This document shows, piece after piece, positions 42,841 through 52,972 of a stretch of 64,000 nucleotides of DNA. The stretch is taken from NCBI GenBank assembly GCA_022841375.1, contig JALHRQ010000005.1, forward strand, positions 62,001 to 126,000. The letters run 5' to 3'. A model generated the notes under the pieces. The model did no database searches. It had not been told where the DNA came from and was given only the letters and a program-made list of their open reading frames with translations. Position 1 is the stretch's first letter. Every line of letters starts with the position of its first letter. The position numbers and the translations under genes are program-made. Source of the stretch: Burkholderiales bacterium. Its GTDB lineage: Bacteria; Pseudomonadota; Gammaproteobacteria; Burkholderiales; SG8-41.

Positions 42841-44640
42841 TTAGTGCAATGAATCATAAATCCGTTTCGCCAGTTCCATGCTGATGCCCTCGACTTCAGC
42901 CATTTCTTCGGCACTTGCGGCAACCAGCCCGCGCAGCCCGCCAAAACGCGCCATCAGGCGTTGGCGTCGCCTCGCCCCCACCCCAGGAATATCTTCCAGC
43001 GTGGAAACCGAGCGCGTCCGGGCGCGGCGTGCACGGTGCCCTTCAATGGCAAACCGGTGTGCTTCATCGCGGATCTGCTGGATCAGGTGCAGGCCGGGGT
43101 CATCCCCGGCAAGCCGGAATGCACCCTCGCGCCCCGCCATCAACAATTGCTCCATTCCGGGTTTGCGCGCAACTCCTTTCGCCACCCCCAGCAACGGCAC
43201 ACTCAGTCCCAGTTCCCCGGCCACTTCGATGGCAACGCCCAACTGACCCTGTCCGCCGTCAATCATCACCAAGTCCGGCATCTTACCCTCTCCTGCGACC
43301 ACCTTGCGATAGCGGCGGGTCAGCACTTCGCGCATGGCGCCGTAATCATCCCCGGGAATAACCTCCTTCATGTTGAAGCGACGGTATTCGCCATTTTGCA
43401 TGGCGCCTTTGTCATAGACCACGCAGGACGCCACCGTGGCCTCGCCCTGTGTATGACTGATATCAAAGCATTCGATGCGCTGCACGGTCTCCGGCAGATC
43501 CAGTGCGCGCTGCAGCGCGACCAGCTTTGCCGCGTCATCGAGTTTCCGGGCATTGCGCTGGGAGGCGCCGAGTTCGGCATTTTTTGCAGCCATCTGCAAC
43601 CAGACCCGGCGTTCACCAATGGGGTTGGCGCTGATTTGCACCCGTCTCCCGGCGCGTTCGGACAGGGTTTCCTCCAGTCCCTCGACGGTAATCGCTTCGC
43701 CGGCCACCAGTTGTGGTGGCACCGGATGTTGCAGATAGTGCTGTGCGATAAAAGCCTCAATGATCTGCGACGACTCGACACCGTCGGCATTCTGCGGAAA
43801 GAAATTGCGATCACCCAGATGCAAGCCGCCGCGGATCATCACCAGATTAACGCAGCAGGTGCCGGCAGCGAAGCCGCAGGCAATCACGTCAACATCACGT
43901 CCCGCGTCGCTGCTGACATACTGCCGCTCCCTGACCTTGCGCAGCGCGCTGATCTGGTCGCGGCATACCGCGGCTTCCTCGTAGCGCATACCCTCGGCAG
44001 CCGCGTTCATGCGAACGGCAAGACGATCGAATACGGCATTTTCCTCGCCGTTCAGGAACATCTCCGCGCTGCGAACGTCATCGGCATATTCGGCGTCGCC
44101 AATCAAACCAACACAAGGCGCGGTGCAGCGACGGATCTGGTGCAACAGGCATGGTCTCGAACGGTGTTCGAATACGCTGTCTTCGCAAGTGCGCAGCCGG
44201 AATACTTTTTGCAGCAGTTGCATGCTTTCACGCACTGCGCCGGAATTCGGAAAAGGACCGAAATACCGGTTCTGCTTGTCGGGATTGCCCCTGAAAAATC
44301 CCAGCCGTGGATATCGATGGCCGCTGAGCATCAGATAAGGATAGGACTTGTCATCGCGAAACAGGATGTTGTAGCGCGGCGACAGTGCCTTGATCAGGTT
44401 ATTTTCAAGCAGCAGCGCTTCCGATTCCGAACGCGTCACCGTAGTAACGATGCCAGTGATCTGCGCCACCATCAGGCGGATGCGGGGCGACAGGGTTTCA
44501 CTGCGCTGAAAATAGGAACTGACGCGTTTGCGCAGGTCCAACGCCTTGCCGACATAAAGGATATCGCCCTCCTTGCCGATCATCCGGTAAACCCCCGGGA
44601 GATGGGGCAAACCCGCGGCGATTTCCGAAGGTTCGGTCAT
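42841..44640 (-). CDS. uvrC: Excinuclease ABC subunit C
   Basis: Makes both incisions in nucleotide excision repair. The 599-aa protein starts at ATG 44640 (MTEPSEIAAGLPHLPGVYRM); the frame stays open to 44748 but that extension lies in the upstream gene. A GIY-YIG nuclease domain (GVYRMIGKEGDILYVGKA), a UVR motif (about 200-235), the C-terminal RNase H-like endonuclease with ECFDISHTQGE and DLVMIDGGQGQL, and a tandem HhH end with IPGVGARRRQRLMARFGG are all present. The stop-to-start gap to the uracil-glycosylase gene is 2 bases. Confidence 0.96.
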   Translation of the reverse strand: MTEPSEIAAGLPHLPGVYRMIGKEGDILYVGKALDLRKRVSSYFQRSETLSPRIRLMVAQITGIVTTVTRSESEALLLENNLIKALSPRYNILFRDDKSYPYLMLSGHRYPRLGFFRGNPDKQNRYFGPFPNSGAVRESMQLLQKVFRLRTCEDSVFEHRSRPCLLHQIRRCTAPCVGLIGDAEYADDVRSAEMFLNGEENAVFDRLAVRMNAAAEGMRYEEAAVCRDQISALRKVRERQYVSSDAGRDVDVIACGFAAGTCCVNLVMIRGGLHLGDRNFFPQNADGVESSQIIEAFIAQHYLQHPVPPQLVAGEAITVEGLEETLSERAGRRVQISANPIGERRVWLQMAAKNAELGASQRNARKLDDAAKLVALQRALDLPETVQRIECFDISHTQGEATVASCVVYDKGAMQNGEYRRFNMKEVIPGDDYGAMREVLTRRYRKVVAGEGKMPDLVMIDGGQGQLGVAIEVAGELGLSVPLLGVAKGVARKPGMEQLLMAGREGAFRLAGDDPGLHLIQQIRDEAHRFAIEGHRARRARTRSVSTLEDIPGVGARRRQRLMARFGGLRGLVAASAEEMAEVEGISMELAKRIYDSLH

Positions 44641-44642
44641 GT

Positions 44643-45329
44643 TCACTCGGCCGCGACAGGACGGTCGATGTATTGGCGGATGGCAGCGAACACTTTCCGG
44701 AACATTTCCGGAGTCAGGCGTCTCGTATTGGTGTTGTAACGGCTGCAATGGTAACTGTCGAACAGGCGGGTGCGCTCGTCGATATCGTGGCTGGCGCCGT
44801 GTGCAAACGGAAAGTCCGCAAGACGAATATCAAGCGCACGCAACACCGCCTGATGGGCAACTGTACCCAATGCCAATATCGCCGTGCCCGGCTGCAGCGC
44901 CTCCAGTTCAGTCCTGAGATAACCGTTGCATTCGCGGATTTCTGCGGGCAAAGGCTTGTTCTCCGGCGGCAGGCATTTCACGGCATTGGTAATCCGACAA
45001 CCCTTTAGCACCAGACCGTCATCAGCAGCCACCGCCGCCGCCTGGCTGCCGAAACCGTAATGGTGCAAGGTATCGTAGAGCAGCACGCCGGCATAGTCGC
45101 CGGTAAAAGGACGTCCCGTCCGGTTGGCGCCGTGCATGCCCGGCGCCAGGCCGACGATCAGCAGTCCCGGATAGGGATCGCCGAACGGAGCTACCGGCCG
45201 CGCATGATAGTCCGGAAATTCGGCTCGCACCGCCGCGAGATGCATTGAGAGTCGCGGACAGCGCATGCAGGCCGTGGAAAATGGTTCTGCTGTCGAAGCG
45301 CGACCTGTGGCTTGTGTACGTTTTGGCAT
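44643..45329 (-). CDS. Family 5 (UdgB-type) uracil-DNA glycosylase
   Basis: Removes uracil and other deaminated bases from DNA. The 228-aa protein has motif A GLAPGMHGANRTGRPFTGD, in which the Asp/Asn of other UDG families is Ala (GLAPG), a hallmark of family 5. NAVKCLPPENKP and SYHCSRYNTNT (motif with the catalytic-region His and Asn) follow. Cysteines in ACMRCPRL, the NAVKCLPP and ECNGYL regions are in place for the [4Fe-4S] cluster. It adjoins uvrC, so a DNA-repair pair is formed; both are in a leftward run after nagZ. Confidence 0.9.
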   Translation of the reverse strand: MPKRTQATGRASTAEPFSTACMRCPRLSMHLAAVRAEFPDYHARPVAPFGDPYPGLLIVGLAPGMHGANRTGRPFTGDYAGVLLYDTLHHYGFGSQAAAVAADDGLVLKGCRITNAVKCLPPENKPLPAEIRECNGYLRTELEALQPGTAILALGTVAHQAVLRALDIRLADFPFAHGASHDIDERTRLFDSYHCSRYNTNTRRLTPEMFRKVFAAIRQYIDRPVAAE

Positions 45330-45332
45330 TGC

Positions 45333-46394
45333 TCAGGCAAACGGCAGATCGCCGCTGTGTGAACCCAGTCCCGCAATGGCATGGAGAGCGGCCACGTAAC
45401 GCGGATCTTCTCGCAGTTTGACCGGATCCGCCGCATGCGCCCGACCATGCAGGCGTGCGAGTCGCACCAGACTGACCGCGGGCATTGTGTAGTGCAAGCC
45501 GGAAAGCAGTTCATCTGCGGATTGCGGATTGTTGCAGACCAGCACCATATCGCAACCTGCTTTAAGGGCTGCCTCACCGCGGGCCACCACATTGCCGGCA
45601 ACACTGGCGCCTTCCATGCTCAGGTCATCACTGAAAATGACGCCATCAAAACCCAGATCGCCACGAAGGATGCGTTTGAGCCATTTCTCGGAAAATCCGG
45701 CCGGAGCCGGATCAACCCGGGGATAAATCACATGCGCCGGCATGATGCCGCCCATACCGCTGTCGACCAATCGCCGGAACGGCACCAGGTCTTCGCTTTC
45801 GATGTCTGAATAGTCGCGTTCATCCACCGGCACTTCGTGGTGAGAATCGGCGCTGACATGACCGTGACCGGGAAAATGTTTGCCGACTGCGGCCATGCCG
45901 CCGTCGCGAAGACCGTGCATCAGGGCGGTGGCCAGTTCAGCGATGGCATCGGCCCGGCCGTGGAAAGCGCGATCACCGATCACACTGCTGTTGCCGTAAT
46001 CCATATCCAGCACCGGCGCAAATGACAGATCGACGCCATAAACCCTCAACTCGGCTGCCAGCACGAAGCCCACTTCATGAGCCAGCGAAGCGGCATGGCG
46101 GCGATCACTATTCCAGACCAGGCCGAGCTCACGCATCGGCGGCAGCCGGGTAAACCCGTCGCGGAAACGCTGTACCCGTCCGCCTTCGTGATCCACCGCA
46201 ATAATCAGCTGCGGACTGCGCAACGCGTGAATTTCCGCAGTCAGTTGTTGCAGTTGGGCGCAGGATTCGAAATTGCGGCTGAACAGGATGACGCCGCCGA
46301 CCAGCGGATGAAGCAGGCGTTTGCGGTCTTCGGCAGTCAGTTGGGTGCCGGCAACATCGAGCATCACCGGTCCGAGAGCCATCGATGGATTCAT
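45333..46394 (-). CDS. nagZ: Beta-N-acetylhexosaminidase NagZ
   Basis: Cytoplasmic GH3 enzyme of peptidoglycan recycling, which removes GlcNAc from anhydro-muropeptides. From ATG 46394 (353 aa, [13 protein letters not shown]) the start overlaps acpS by four bases; the frame upstream to 46547 is not NagZ-like. Key motifs: [21 protein letters not shown]-x3-DSHH (the flexible loop with the catalytic His) and nucleophile Asp256 in [11 protein letters not shown]. It has no signal peptide, as expected. Sits in the conserved pdxJ-acpS-nagZ order. Confidence 0.96.
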   Translation of the reverse strand: MNPSMALGPVMLDVAGTQLTAEDRKRLLHPLVGGVILFSRNFESCAQLQQLTAEIHALRSPQLIIAVDHEGGRVQRFRDGFTRLPPMRELGLVWNSDRRHAASLAHEVGFVLAAELRVYGVDLSFAPVLDMDYGNSSVIGDRAFHGRADAIAELATALMHGLRDGGMAAVGKHFPGHGHVSADSHHEVPVDERDYSDIESEDLVPFRRLVDSGMGGIMPAHVIYPRVDPAPAGFSEKWLKRILRGDLGFDGVIFSDDLSMEGASVAGNVVARGEAALKAGCDMVLVCNNPQSADELLSGLHYTMPAVSLVRLARLHGRAHAADPVKLREDPRYVAALHAIAGLGSHSGDLPFA

Positions 46395-46768
46395 TTTTCG
46401 AGCACCACGCAGGCGCAGGCAAGGTTGGATTCGTCGCTGATGGTCAGATGGTGGCCGGTAATGCCGTTGTGCCGGACCATCGCCTCGAGCGCCTCGTTGA
46501 ACGCCAGGCTCGGTTTGCCAGCGCTGTTTTGCACGACACTGATACATTGCAGTGTGACGGGGTAGCGAAATCCGGTACCCATCGCCTTGGAAAATGCTTC
46601 TTTCGCTGCAAAGCGGTTGGCCAGAAACAGGACCGGCTGCGCGCTGCGCAAATACCGCGGTCGCTCCAGCGGAGTCAGCACCCGTTGGACAAACCGCTCG
46701 CCATACTTGTCGAGCAACCGGGCCACGCGATGCGGCTGAATGACGTCGATACCGATACCGTAGATCAT
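46391..46768 (-). CDS. acpS: Holo-ACP synthase
   Basis: Transfers the phosphopantetheine arm of CoA onto apo-ACP (acpP, 23380). The 125-aa protein has the [14 protein letters not shown] metal-binding Asp region and the WAAKEA-type motif here as [16 protein letters not shown]. Overlaps pdxJ and nagZ by four bases each. Cytoplasmic, trimeric in the family. Confidence 0.96.
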   Translation of the reverse strand: MIYGIGIDVIQPHRVARLLDKYGERFVQRVLTPLERPRYLRSAQPVLFLANRFAAKEAFSKAMGTGFRYPVTLQCISVVQNSAGKPSLAFNEALEAMVRHNGITGHHLTISDESNLACACVVLEK

Positions 46769-47526
46769 GACGGTGTTTTTTCCATTGCGCGCAGATAAGC
46801 CTCTACCGTGGCTGCCAGTCCGGATTCGAGCGCGTCGGCAATCAATGCATGACCGATCGACACTTCCGCGACGCCGGGGACCGCGGACAGGAACAGCGGC
46901 AGATTGGCTTGATTCAGGTCGTGGCCGGCATTCACTTCCAGCCCCGCCGTCTGCGCGCTGCGGGCTGCAGCCGCGTATCGTGCAACGGCTTCCGTTTCAT
47001 CTGCGGTGCCGAAAGCACTGGCATAGGGTTCCGTATACAGTTCGACACGATCAGCGCCGATCGCGGTTGCAATGATCATCGCGTCGGGCAACGGATCCAT
47101 GAACAGGCTGACACGGATGCCCATCGCATGAAGGTCTGCGATCAGGGGTCGCAGGCGGTCACCGTGACGCAAGAGGTCCCAGCCATGGTCGGAGGTAAAC
47201 GCAGCCGGATCATCCGGCACCAGCGTGCACTGCTGGGGGCGGACCGACTGCGCCAGTTCCATCAGCGGCGGCTCGAAGGGGTTGCCTTCAATATTGAATT
47301 CAGCGTGGGGCCACAGCTTGAGCAGTTGTGAGAGTTCATGTACATCGGCCGCACGGATATGCCGCGCATCAGGTCGAGGATGCACGGTGATGCCATGCGC
47401 GCCCGCGCGCAAGGCAATATCCGCAGCCCGGGTCACGCTCGGAATGCCGAGGCTGCGCGAGTTGCGCAACAAAGCGATTTTATTGACGTTAACGCTGAGT
47501 CTGGTCATGCGGGTTGCGGCCTGCAT
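46765..47526 (-). CDS. pdxJ: Pyridoxine 5'-phosphate synthase
   Basis: Condenses 1-deoxyxylulose 5-phosphate with aminoacetone phosphate to pyridoxine 5'-phosphate. The 253-aa TIM-barrel has [29 protein letters not shown] (catalytic His), FNIEGNPF and ELYTEPYA and a C-terminal [12 protein letters not shown]. Starts at ATG 47526 or, six codons later, ATG 47508 ([10 protein letters not shown]); alignment cannot decide. Lies between recO and acpS, in the usual order. Confidence 0.95.
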   Translation of the reverse strand: MQAATRMTRLSVNVNKIALLRNSRSLGIPSVTRAADIALRAGAHGITVHPRPDARHIRAADVHELSQLLKLWPHAEFNIEGNPFEPPLMELAQSVRPQQCTLVPDDPAAFTSDHGWDLLRHGDRLRPLIADLHAMGIRVSLFMDPLPDAMIIATAIGADRVELYTEPYASAFGTADETEAVARYAAAARSAQTAGLEVNAGHDLNQANLPLFLSAVPGVAEVSIGHALIADALESGLAATVEAYLRAMEKTPS

Positions 47527-47529
47527 TCT

Positions 47530-48258
47530 CTAAAATTGCTGCAGGTCTCGCAGCAGTTGTCGTGTGTGCAGCGTCTGGTTGCCCAGGCAATGGTTGATCA
47601 AAGAACGCATCAGCACTTTGCTTTGCTGCACGGTCCGCGGATCGGTATATTGATCTGCGGCCATATCCATCAGCGTCTGCCCGGCCAATTCTACGCCGCT
47701 TTGCTCGCCGGTTTCAGCCGCTGCCACGGGGCCGCGGTCCGGTATGTAGCGGTATAAGGAGTTTGCAATTATCGGTCCGCCGTTGCTGACTTCGCGGTCA
47801 AAAACCAGTCCGTAACCCAGTTCCTGGAGCAGGACGCGCTCGAAGCGCCGCAGCACAGCAGCATGATCCTGCGCCGCCGGCAATTGCGCCAGCGCAATCG
47901 CATAGGCTTCAAACAACTGCTCATGCGGATCTTCGCGCGGCAGCAGCTTCAGCAACAGCTCATTGAGATAAAAACCGCAAATCAGGCTCAGTCCGCGCAA
48001 CGGCGCATAACCGCCCTGCCATTCGGCCTTGTGCAGGGTCTTCAACTCCGACTTGCCCGACCAGCTGAACCGCAGCGGCTGGAAGGCCATCAATACCCCT
48101 CTCAGCAAGGAACGCGGGCGCCGCGCACCGCGGGCAATGACGGCGACACGACCCAAATCGCGTACGTAGATTTCAGCGACCAGACTGGTTTCGCGGTAAG
48201 GATAGGTATGCAGCAGGTAGCCGGGGTGGCCGTCACGCCGTGCGCGTTCAGCCGCCAT
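47530..48258 (-). CDS. recO: DNA repair protein RecO
   Basis: Helps RecA load on gapped DNA in the RecFOR pathway. From ATG 48258 (MAAERARRDGHPGYLL) it is 242 aa. The N-terminal OB-fold has YLLHTYPYRETSLVAEIYVRDLGRVAVIARGARR, and the helical C-terminus GLSLICGFYLNELLLKLLPREDPHEQLF. Cysteines of the E. coli zinc site are mostly absent, as common in betaproteobacteria. The frame stays open to 48864 inside era in another phase, which is a shadow. Other ATGs at 48297 and 48303 are possible; no Shine-Dalgarno distinguishes them. Confidence 0.9.
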   Translation of the reverse strand: MAAERARRDGHPGYLLHTYPYRETSLVAEIYVRDLGRVAVIARGARRPRSLLRGVLMAFQPLRFSWSGKSELKTLHKAEWQGGYAPLRGLSLICGFYLNELLLKLLPREDPHEQLFEAYAIALAQLPAAQDHAAVLRRFERVLLQELGYGLVFDREVSNGGPIIANSLYRYIPDRGPVAAAETGEQSGVELAGQTLMDMAADQYTDPRTVQQSKVLMRSLINHCLGNQTLHTRQLLRDLQQF

Positions 48259-48331
48259 GGCGCAATTTTCGCCACGAGAGCGTGCGTGAACATCCATAAA
48301 CATAACATAACATATTGTTTTTATTGATTTT

Positions 48332-49225
48332 TTAATCAATACCCAAGCGCTTGAGGGTAGCCGCATCATCAGCCCAACCGGATTTAACCTTGACCCAGAC
48401 CTCAAGAAACACCTTGCCGCCGAACAAACGTTCCATGTCGCTGCGCGCCTGGGAGGCGATCTGCTTGAGTTTCTCGCCACCCTTGCCGATGACGATGCCC
48501 TTGTGCCCGGCTTTATCGACCAGGATGCCGGCGTGTATGCGCCGCAAACCGTCGACGATTTCGAATTTTTCGATTTCCACCATCGCCGAATAAGGCAATT
48601 CCTCGCCCAGCAGACGGAACAATTTTTCCCGCAACAGTTCGGCGGCCAGGGTGCGTTCGCTGGCGGTGGTGATTTCATCTTCGCCATACAAGCGTTCGCG
48701 CACGGGCAGCAGTCCGCGGATGGTAGACAACAGATCCTGGGTGCCGATGCCGGTTTTGGCGGACACCGGAACAATGGCCCGCGGATGGGCGAGTTCTTCA
48801 AGCTTTTGCATGAATGGCAACAGTTCATTCTTGTTGCCGACTTCATCGATCTTGTTGACGGCAATGATCAAGGGCGCGCCGCCCTGCAGCATCGGCAGCA
48901 ACGCCTGATCGCCGGCATTCAGGTGCTGCGCTGCGATCACCCACACCACGGCGTCCACATCGACGACACTGCGCGATACGCTGCGGTTCATCAGCCGGTT
49001 CAGTGCATTGCCGTGGCGCGTCTGGAAACCGGGTGTATCGACAAAAACAAACTGCGCTTCCGGCTGGGTAACGATGCCGATGATGCGCTGGCGGGTGGTC
49101 TGCGGGCGGCGCGAAGTAATGCTGATTTTCTGGCCGACCAGCTGGTTGAGCAGTGTGGATTTGCCGACATTCGGCTGTCCTACGATGGCGATATAACCGG
49201 AGCGATGTTCATTGGTGTTGCTCAT
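48332..49225 (-). CDS. era: GTPase Era
   Basis: Ribosome-assembly GTPase that binds the 3' end of 16S rRNA. The 297-aa protein has G1 GQPNVGKSTLL, G3 DTPG, G4 NKID (VNKIDEVGNK) and G5 SAKTG, then a C-terminal KH domain with GHKGIVIGKGGEKLKQI. The gene overlaps rnc by four bases and precedes recO, the common order. Confidence 0.97.
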   Translation of the reverse strand: MSNTNEHRSGYIAIVGQPNVGKSTLLNQLVGQKISITSRRPQTTRQRIIGIVTQPEAQFVFVDTPGFQTRHGNALNRLMNRSVSRSVVDVDAVVWVIAAQHLNAGDQALLPMLQGGAPLIIAVNKIDEVGNKNELLPFMQKLEELAHPRAIVPVSAKTGIGTQDLLSTIRGLLPVRERLYGEDEITTASERTLAAELLREKLFRLLGEELPYSAMVEIEKFEIVDGLRRIHAGILVDKAGHKGIVIGKGGEKLKQIASQARSDMERLFGGKVFLEVWVKVKSGWADDAATLKRLGID

Positions 49226-49941
49226 TTTTCGATGGCCTGTTGATACGCTTTGCCGGCAGCATCCTGCTCAGCGGCGCGCCGGCTGCCGCCCTGACCTTCG
49301 GTCCTGATATCGCAACCTTCCAGCAGGCACTGCACCTCAAACGTCTGGGCATGCGCATGGCCGCGGGTCGCCATCAGCGAATAAACCGGCAGCGCCATGC
49401 CTTTGCCCTGCGCGAATTCCTGCAGCAGTGTTTTCGCATCTTTGCCGCTGACGCTGGGATCAATTTGGGCGAGATCTGCGGCAAACAGGCGCCGTACAAC
49501 CGTTTGCGCCGCGCCAAAACCACCGTCAAGCAATGTGGCCCCGATCAGCGCCTCAACACTGTCGGCAAGGATCGATGGGCGCGCCGCACCGCCGCTTTTT
49601 AATTCACCCTCGCCCAGCAGCAACTGTTCACCCAATTGAAGATCGAGTGCGATGCGGTGCAGCGTCTGCTGATTGACCAGATTGGCGCGAAGACGGGAAA
49701 GTTCGCCTTCGCTCAGATCCGGAAATTTTTCAAACAACTCAAAGGCAATCGCGCAATTGACCACGCTGTCGCCGAGAAACTCCAGCCGTTCATTATGCGT
49801 TGACCCGAACGAGCGGTGGGTCAACGCCCGCCGCAGCAGCCCCGCTTCCTTGAAGCGATGTCCAATGCGTGCGCTGATGGTTTCCGGATCCACGGCGACC
49901 GGATTACCGTGATGCCTACTGCCGTTCAGAACTGGGGGCAA
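49222..49941 (-). CDS. rnc: Ribonuclease III
   Basis: Cleaves double-stranded RNA in rRNA maturation and gene control. The family signature NERLEFLGDSVVN contains the metal-binding Glu/Asp residues; the second catalytic region is DSVEALIGATLLDGG and the C-terminal dsRNA-binding domain is KTLLQEFAQGKGMALPVYS with SRRAAEQDAAGKAYQ. With the ATG at 49941 (239 aa) it overlaps the DUF4845 gene by 26 bases; a GTG at 49893 would avoid this and begin at VDPETISARIG. Start is therefore uncertain. Confidence 0.95.
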   Translation of the reverse strand: MPPVLNGSRHHGNPVAVDPETISARIGHRFKEAGLLRRALTHRSFGSTHNERLEFLGDSVVNCAIAFELFEKFPDLSEGELSRLRANLVNQQTLHRIALDLQLGEQLLLGEGELKSGGAARPSILADSVEALIGATLLDGGFGAAQTVVRRLFAADLAQIDPSVSGKDAKTLLQEFAQGKGMALPVYSLMATRGHAHAQTFEVQCLLEGCDIRTEGQGGSRRAAEQDAAGKAYQQAIEK

Positions 49942-50275
49942 ATTCCATGTACGCGCTGAGATTGTAGAACAGCGGGACTTTTACGGAATAAGTTGCACTG
50001 ATCACCAGTTTGCCGCCGTCCTTGCTCACCTCAAGATCGTTATAGCTGATGACCTTGATGTTTTCGATCGTTGCCCGGTTATTGAAGGCTGTATTGATTT
50101 CCCCGCGCGAAGCCGCCTGCATTGCCGGTTCATTTGCGACCGTGCGCATGATCTTCTGGATCGTGTAGAACTCGGAATAAGCCGGTCCGATTTTAAAGCC
50201 CAGCAGCAAGATGCCGACGGCGATCGCAGCAAAAATCAGGAAGCCTGTGAGAGTAATACCGCGCTGTGCATGCAT
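49916..50275 (-). CDS. DUF4845 family membrane protein
   Basis: A 119-aa DUF4845 protein of unknown function, always found between lepB and rnc in betaproteobacteria. It has a basic N-terminus (MHAQRGITLTGF) with a membrane helix (about 10-27, LIFAAIAVGILLLGFKIG), resembling a type IV pilin-like start but lacking the pilin cleavage Gly-Phe-Thr-Leu-x4-Glu. The remaining 90 residues are probably periplasmic. It overlaps the 5' end of rnc. Position next to signal peptidase I suggests, but does not prove, a role in export. Confidence 0.88.
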   Translation of the reverse strand: MHAQRGITLTGFLIFAAIAVGILLLGFKIGPAYSEFYTIQKIMRTVANEPAMQAASRGEINTAFNNRATIENIKVISYNDLEVSKDGGKLVISATYSVKVPLFYNLSAYMEFAPSSERQ

Positions 50276-50294
50276 GAAAAATCTCCCGTCTAAA

Positions 50295-51098
50295 TTAGTT
50301 GATTGACTGACCGATACGCTTCAGGTCGTCAAAATTCCACCAGATCAAAAAAGCCTTGCCCACAATATTGCGTTCCGGCACAAAACCCCAATAGCGGCTG
50401 TCGCTGCTGCTGTCGCGATTGTCGCCCATCAGGAAGTAGTGCTCAGCAGGCACTTTGCAGCGGAATCCCGAATCATTGTAGGCACAATTATCGCGGAAGG
50501 GAAAGCGCTGCACGCCGCTCAGTTGCACCGGGGGCGATTCTGCCTGCGTCAGCATTGAATGGTCATGATTCCCCAGTTGCTCCCGGAAACGCTTCGCCGC
50601 GACAAAATTAAGGCCGCTTTCGAGGTAATTGAATTCGCCGTCCGCCTTGACCGGGATTTCTTTGCCATTGATGGTCAGGCGTTTGTTGGTATAAGCGATT
50701 TCATCGCCGGGAATACCGACGACCCGTTTGATGTAATCCAGCGACGGATTATCCGGATAACGAAACACCATCACCTCGCCTCGCTGCGGTTCATTGATTG
50801 CGATGATGCGTGTATTGATGACCGGCACGCGAATGCCGTATGTAAATTTGTTCACCAGGATGAAATCCCCCACCAACAGCGTGGGCAACATGGATCCAGA
50901 GGGTATCTTGAAGGGCTCGACCAGAAATGAGCGCAGCACGAAAACGACCAGAATTACCGGAAAAAAACTCGCCGGGTATTCGATCCACCAGGGCTGCGCT
51001 TCGCCATCCGCGCGATGCTTGCGGAAATAAAGCATCTCAGCCAGCCATACCACACCGGTGAACAGCACCAGCAGCACCATGATGAGCGCGAAATTCAT
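50295..51098 (-). CDS. lepB: Signal peptidase I
   Basis: Cleaves signal peptides from exported proteins. The 267-aa protein has two N-terminal membrane helices (about 3-22 and 46-60), catalytic Ser69 in KIPSGSMLPTL and Lys124 in DYIKRVVGIPGD, then GDNRDSSSDSRYWGFVP. All five boxes are present. Located between lepA and DUF4845, in the leftward operon; 8 bases separate its start from the lepA stop. Confidence 0.97.
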   Translation of the reverse strand: MNFALIMVLLVLFTGVVWLAEMLYFRKHRADGEAQPWWIEYPASFFPVILVVFVLRSFLVEPFKIPSGSMLPTLLVGDFILVNKFTYGIRVPVINTRIIAINEPQRGEVMVFRYPDNPSLDYIKRVVGIPGDEIAYTNKRLTINGKEIPVKADGEFNYLESGLNFVAAKRFREQLGNHDHSMLTQAESPPVQLSGVQRFPFRDNCAYNDSGFRCKVPAEHYFLMGDNRDSSSDSRYWGFVPERNIVGKAFLIWWNFDDLKRIGQSIN

Positions 51099-51106
51099 GC
51101 CATTGC

Positions 51107-52897
51107 CTATTTGTCGACCTGCAGGATGGCCAGGAAAGCCTCCTGCGGGATTTCAACCGTACCAACCTGCTTCATGCGCTTCTTGCCGGCCTTCTGCTTT
51201 TCCAGCAGCTTTTTCTTGCGGGAGATGTCGCCGCCATAACACTTGGCCAGCACGTTCTTGCGCATGGCCTTGACAGTTTCACGGGCAATGATATGCGCAC
51301 CGATCGCAGCCTGGATGGCGATATCGAACATCTGCCGCGGAATCAGCTTGCGCATTCTTTCCGCGACATCCCGTCCGCGGTATTGCGCATTGGCCCGATG
51401 CACGATCAGCGACAGCGCATCAACTCGTTCCGTGTTGATGAGAATATCCAGGCGGACAAGGTCACCGGCACGGTATTCCAGGAAATCGTAATCCAGGGAA
51501 GCGTAACCGCGTGACACCGACTTCAGGCGGTCGAAGAAATCCATGACCACCTCGTTCAGCGGCAGTTCGTAAGTCAGCATGACCTGGCGCCCCAGATACT
51601 GCATGTTTTTCTGCGCCCCGCGCTTCTCTGTGCACAGCGTCATCACCGGGCCGACGTAGTCGCCGGGTACCAGGATCGAAGCCGTGATCATCGGCTCGCG
51701 GATTTCTTCAATCTGCGACACATCGGGCAGGCGTGACGGGTTTTCGATTTCCATCACCGTGCCGTCACGCAGAGCCACCTGATAGACCACGGTCGGCGCC
51801 GTGGTGATCAGTGACATGCCGTATTCGCGTTCCAGCCGTTCCTGCACGATATCCATGTGCAGCAGGCCAAGGAATCCGCAGCGAAATCCGAAACCCAGCG
51901 CCTGCGATGATTCCGGCTCGAAACGCAGCGAGGAATCGTTCAGATGCAGTTTTTCCAGGGCGTCGCGCAACGCTTCATACTCGCTGGACTCGACCGGATA
52001 GAGGCCTGCAAACACCTGCGGCTTGATTTCCTTAAAGCCGGGCAATGCCGCGGCGGCAGGCCTGGTGACCAGCGTGATGGTGTCGCCGACCTTGGCCGCC
52101 TGCAGCTCCTTGATACCGGCAATAACAAAACCCACTTCTCCCGCCGACAAGCGTTCCCGGGCCTGCGACTTGGGCGTAAACACGCCAACCTGTTCGCACA
52201 GGAAATTGCCCGCGCCGGCCATCAACAGGATGCGGTCTTTCGGCTTCAGTTCACCATCGACGACACGAATCAGCATGACGACACCGACGTAATTATCGAA
52301 CCAGGAGTCGATGATCAGTGCCTTCAGCGGCGCAGTGGGATCGCCTTTGGGCGGCGGCATCTGATGGACAACCGCCTCCAGAATCTCGGTAATGCCCTCC
52401 CCCGTCTTGGCGCTGACGCGCACTGCATCCTTGGCCGGAATGCCGATAATGTCTTCGATCTCTGCCGCGACACGCTCCGGTTCGACTTGCGGCAGATCCA
52501 TCTTGTTCAGCACCGGAACCACTTCCACACCCAATTCGATCGCGGTGTAGCAGTTGGCCACGGTCTGCGCTTCAACGCCCTGCGAGGCATCGACAACCAG
52601 CAGCGCCCCTTCGCAGGCCGAAAGCGAGCGAGACACTTCATAGGAAAAGTCGACGTGCCCGGGGGTGTCGATCAGATTCAGCTGATAGACCTGGCCGTCC
52701 AGCGATTTGTAACTCAGTGCGGCCGTCTGAGCCTTGATGGTAATGCCGCGCTCGCGTTCGAGATCCATTGAATCGAGGACCTGCGATTCCATTTCGCGGT
52801 CGGACAAACCGCCGCAATGCTGGATAAACCGGTCGGCAAGCGTCGACTTGCCATGGTCAATGTGGGCGATGATGGAGAAATTGCGGATGTGCTGCAT
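51107..52897 (-). CDS. lepA: Elongation factor 4 (LepA)
   Basis: Ribosome-back-translocating GTPase. The 596-aa protein is begun at ATG 52897 ([20 protein letters not shown]), which matches the family; a frame to 52930 exists but adds an atypical extension. G1 AHIDHGKS, switch [10 protein letters not shown] and NKMDLP (G4) are intact; a specific C-terminal domain ends with [19 protein letters not shown] strong terminator lies only 20 bases upstream, so lepA needs its own promoter; none is obvious. Confidence 0.96.
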   Translation of the reverse strand: MQHIRNFSIIAHIDHGKSTLADRFIQHCGGLSDREMESQVLDSMDLERERGITIKAQTAALSYKSLDGQVYQLNLIDTPGHVDFSYEVSRSLSACEGALLVVDASQGVEAQTVANCYTAIELGVEVVPVLNKMDLPQVEPERVAAEIEDIIGIPAKDAVRVSAKTGEGITEILEAVVHQMPPPKGDPTAPLKALIIDSWFDNYVGVVMLIRVVDGELKPKDRILLMAGAGNFLCEQVGVFTPKSQARERLSAGEVGFVIAGIKELQAAKVGDTITLVTRPAAAALPGFKEIKPQVFAGLYPVESSEYEALRDALEKLHLNDSSLRFEPESSQALGFGFRCGFLGLLHMDIVQERLEREYGMSLITTAPTVVYQVALRDGTVMEIENPSRLPDVSQIEEIREPMITASILVPGDYVGPVMTLCTEKRGAQKNMQYLGRQVMLTYELPLNEVVMDFFDRLKSVSRGYASLDYDFLEYRAGDLVRLDILINTERVDALSLIVHRANAQYRGRDVAERMRKLIPRQMFDIAIQAAIGAHIIARETVKAMRKNVLAKCYGGDISRKKKLLEKQKAGKKRMKQVGTVEIPQEAFLAILQVDK

Positions 52898-52914
52898 CAG
52901 AATGAGTTGCCCAG

Positions 52915-52948
52915 AAAAAGGGGCACCCAAGATTTCCCGGAGTGCCCC
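52915..52948 (-). terminator. Intrinsic terminator after the rpoE operon
   Basis: On the minus strand GGGGCAC and GTGCCCC form a 7-bp GC-rich stem with a 15-base loop, followed at once by TTTTT. It lies between the glutaredoxin-like gene and lepA and separates the sigma-E regulon genes from the housekeeping run. Confidence 0.8.
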
Positions 52949-52972
52949 GTTCCGATCGTAAGACCGTGTATT

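Noticed and set aside
42961-44739. 592-aa plus-strand frame opposite uvrC
   Set aside because: Long only because of codon bias on the other strand; UvrC motifs are clear on the minus strand.
48259-48864. N-terminal extension of the recO frame into era
   Set aside because: It covers the end of era in another phase and does not resemble RecO; real start is near 48258-48303.
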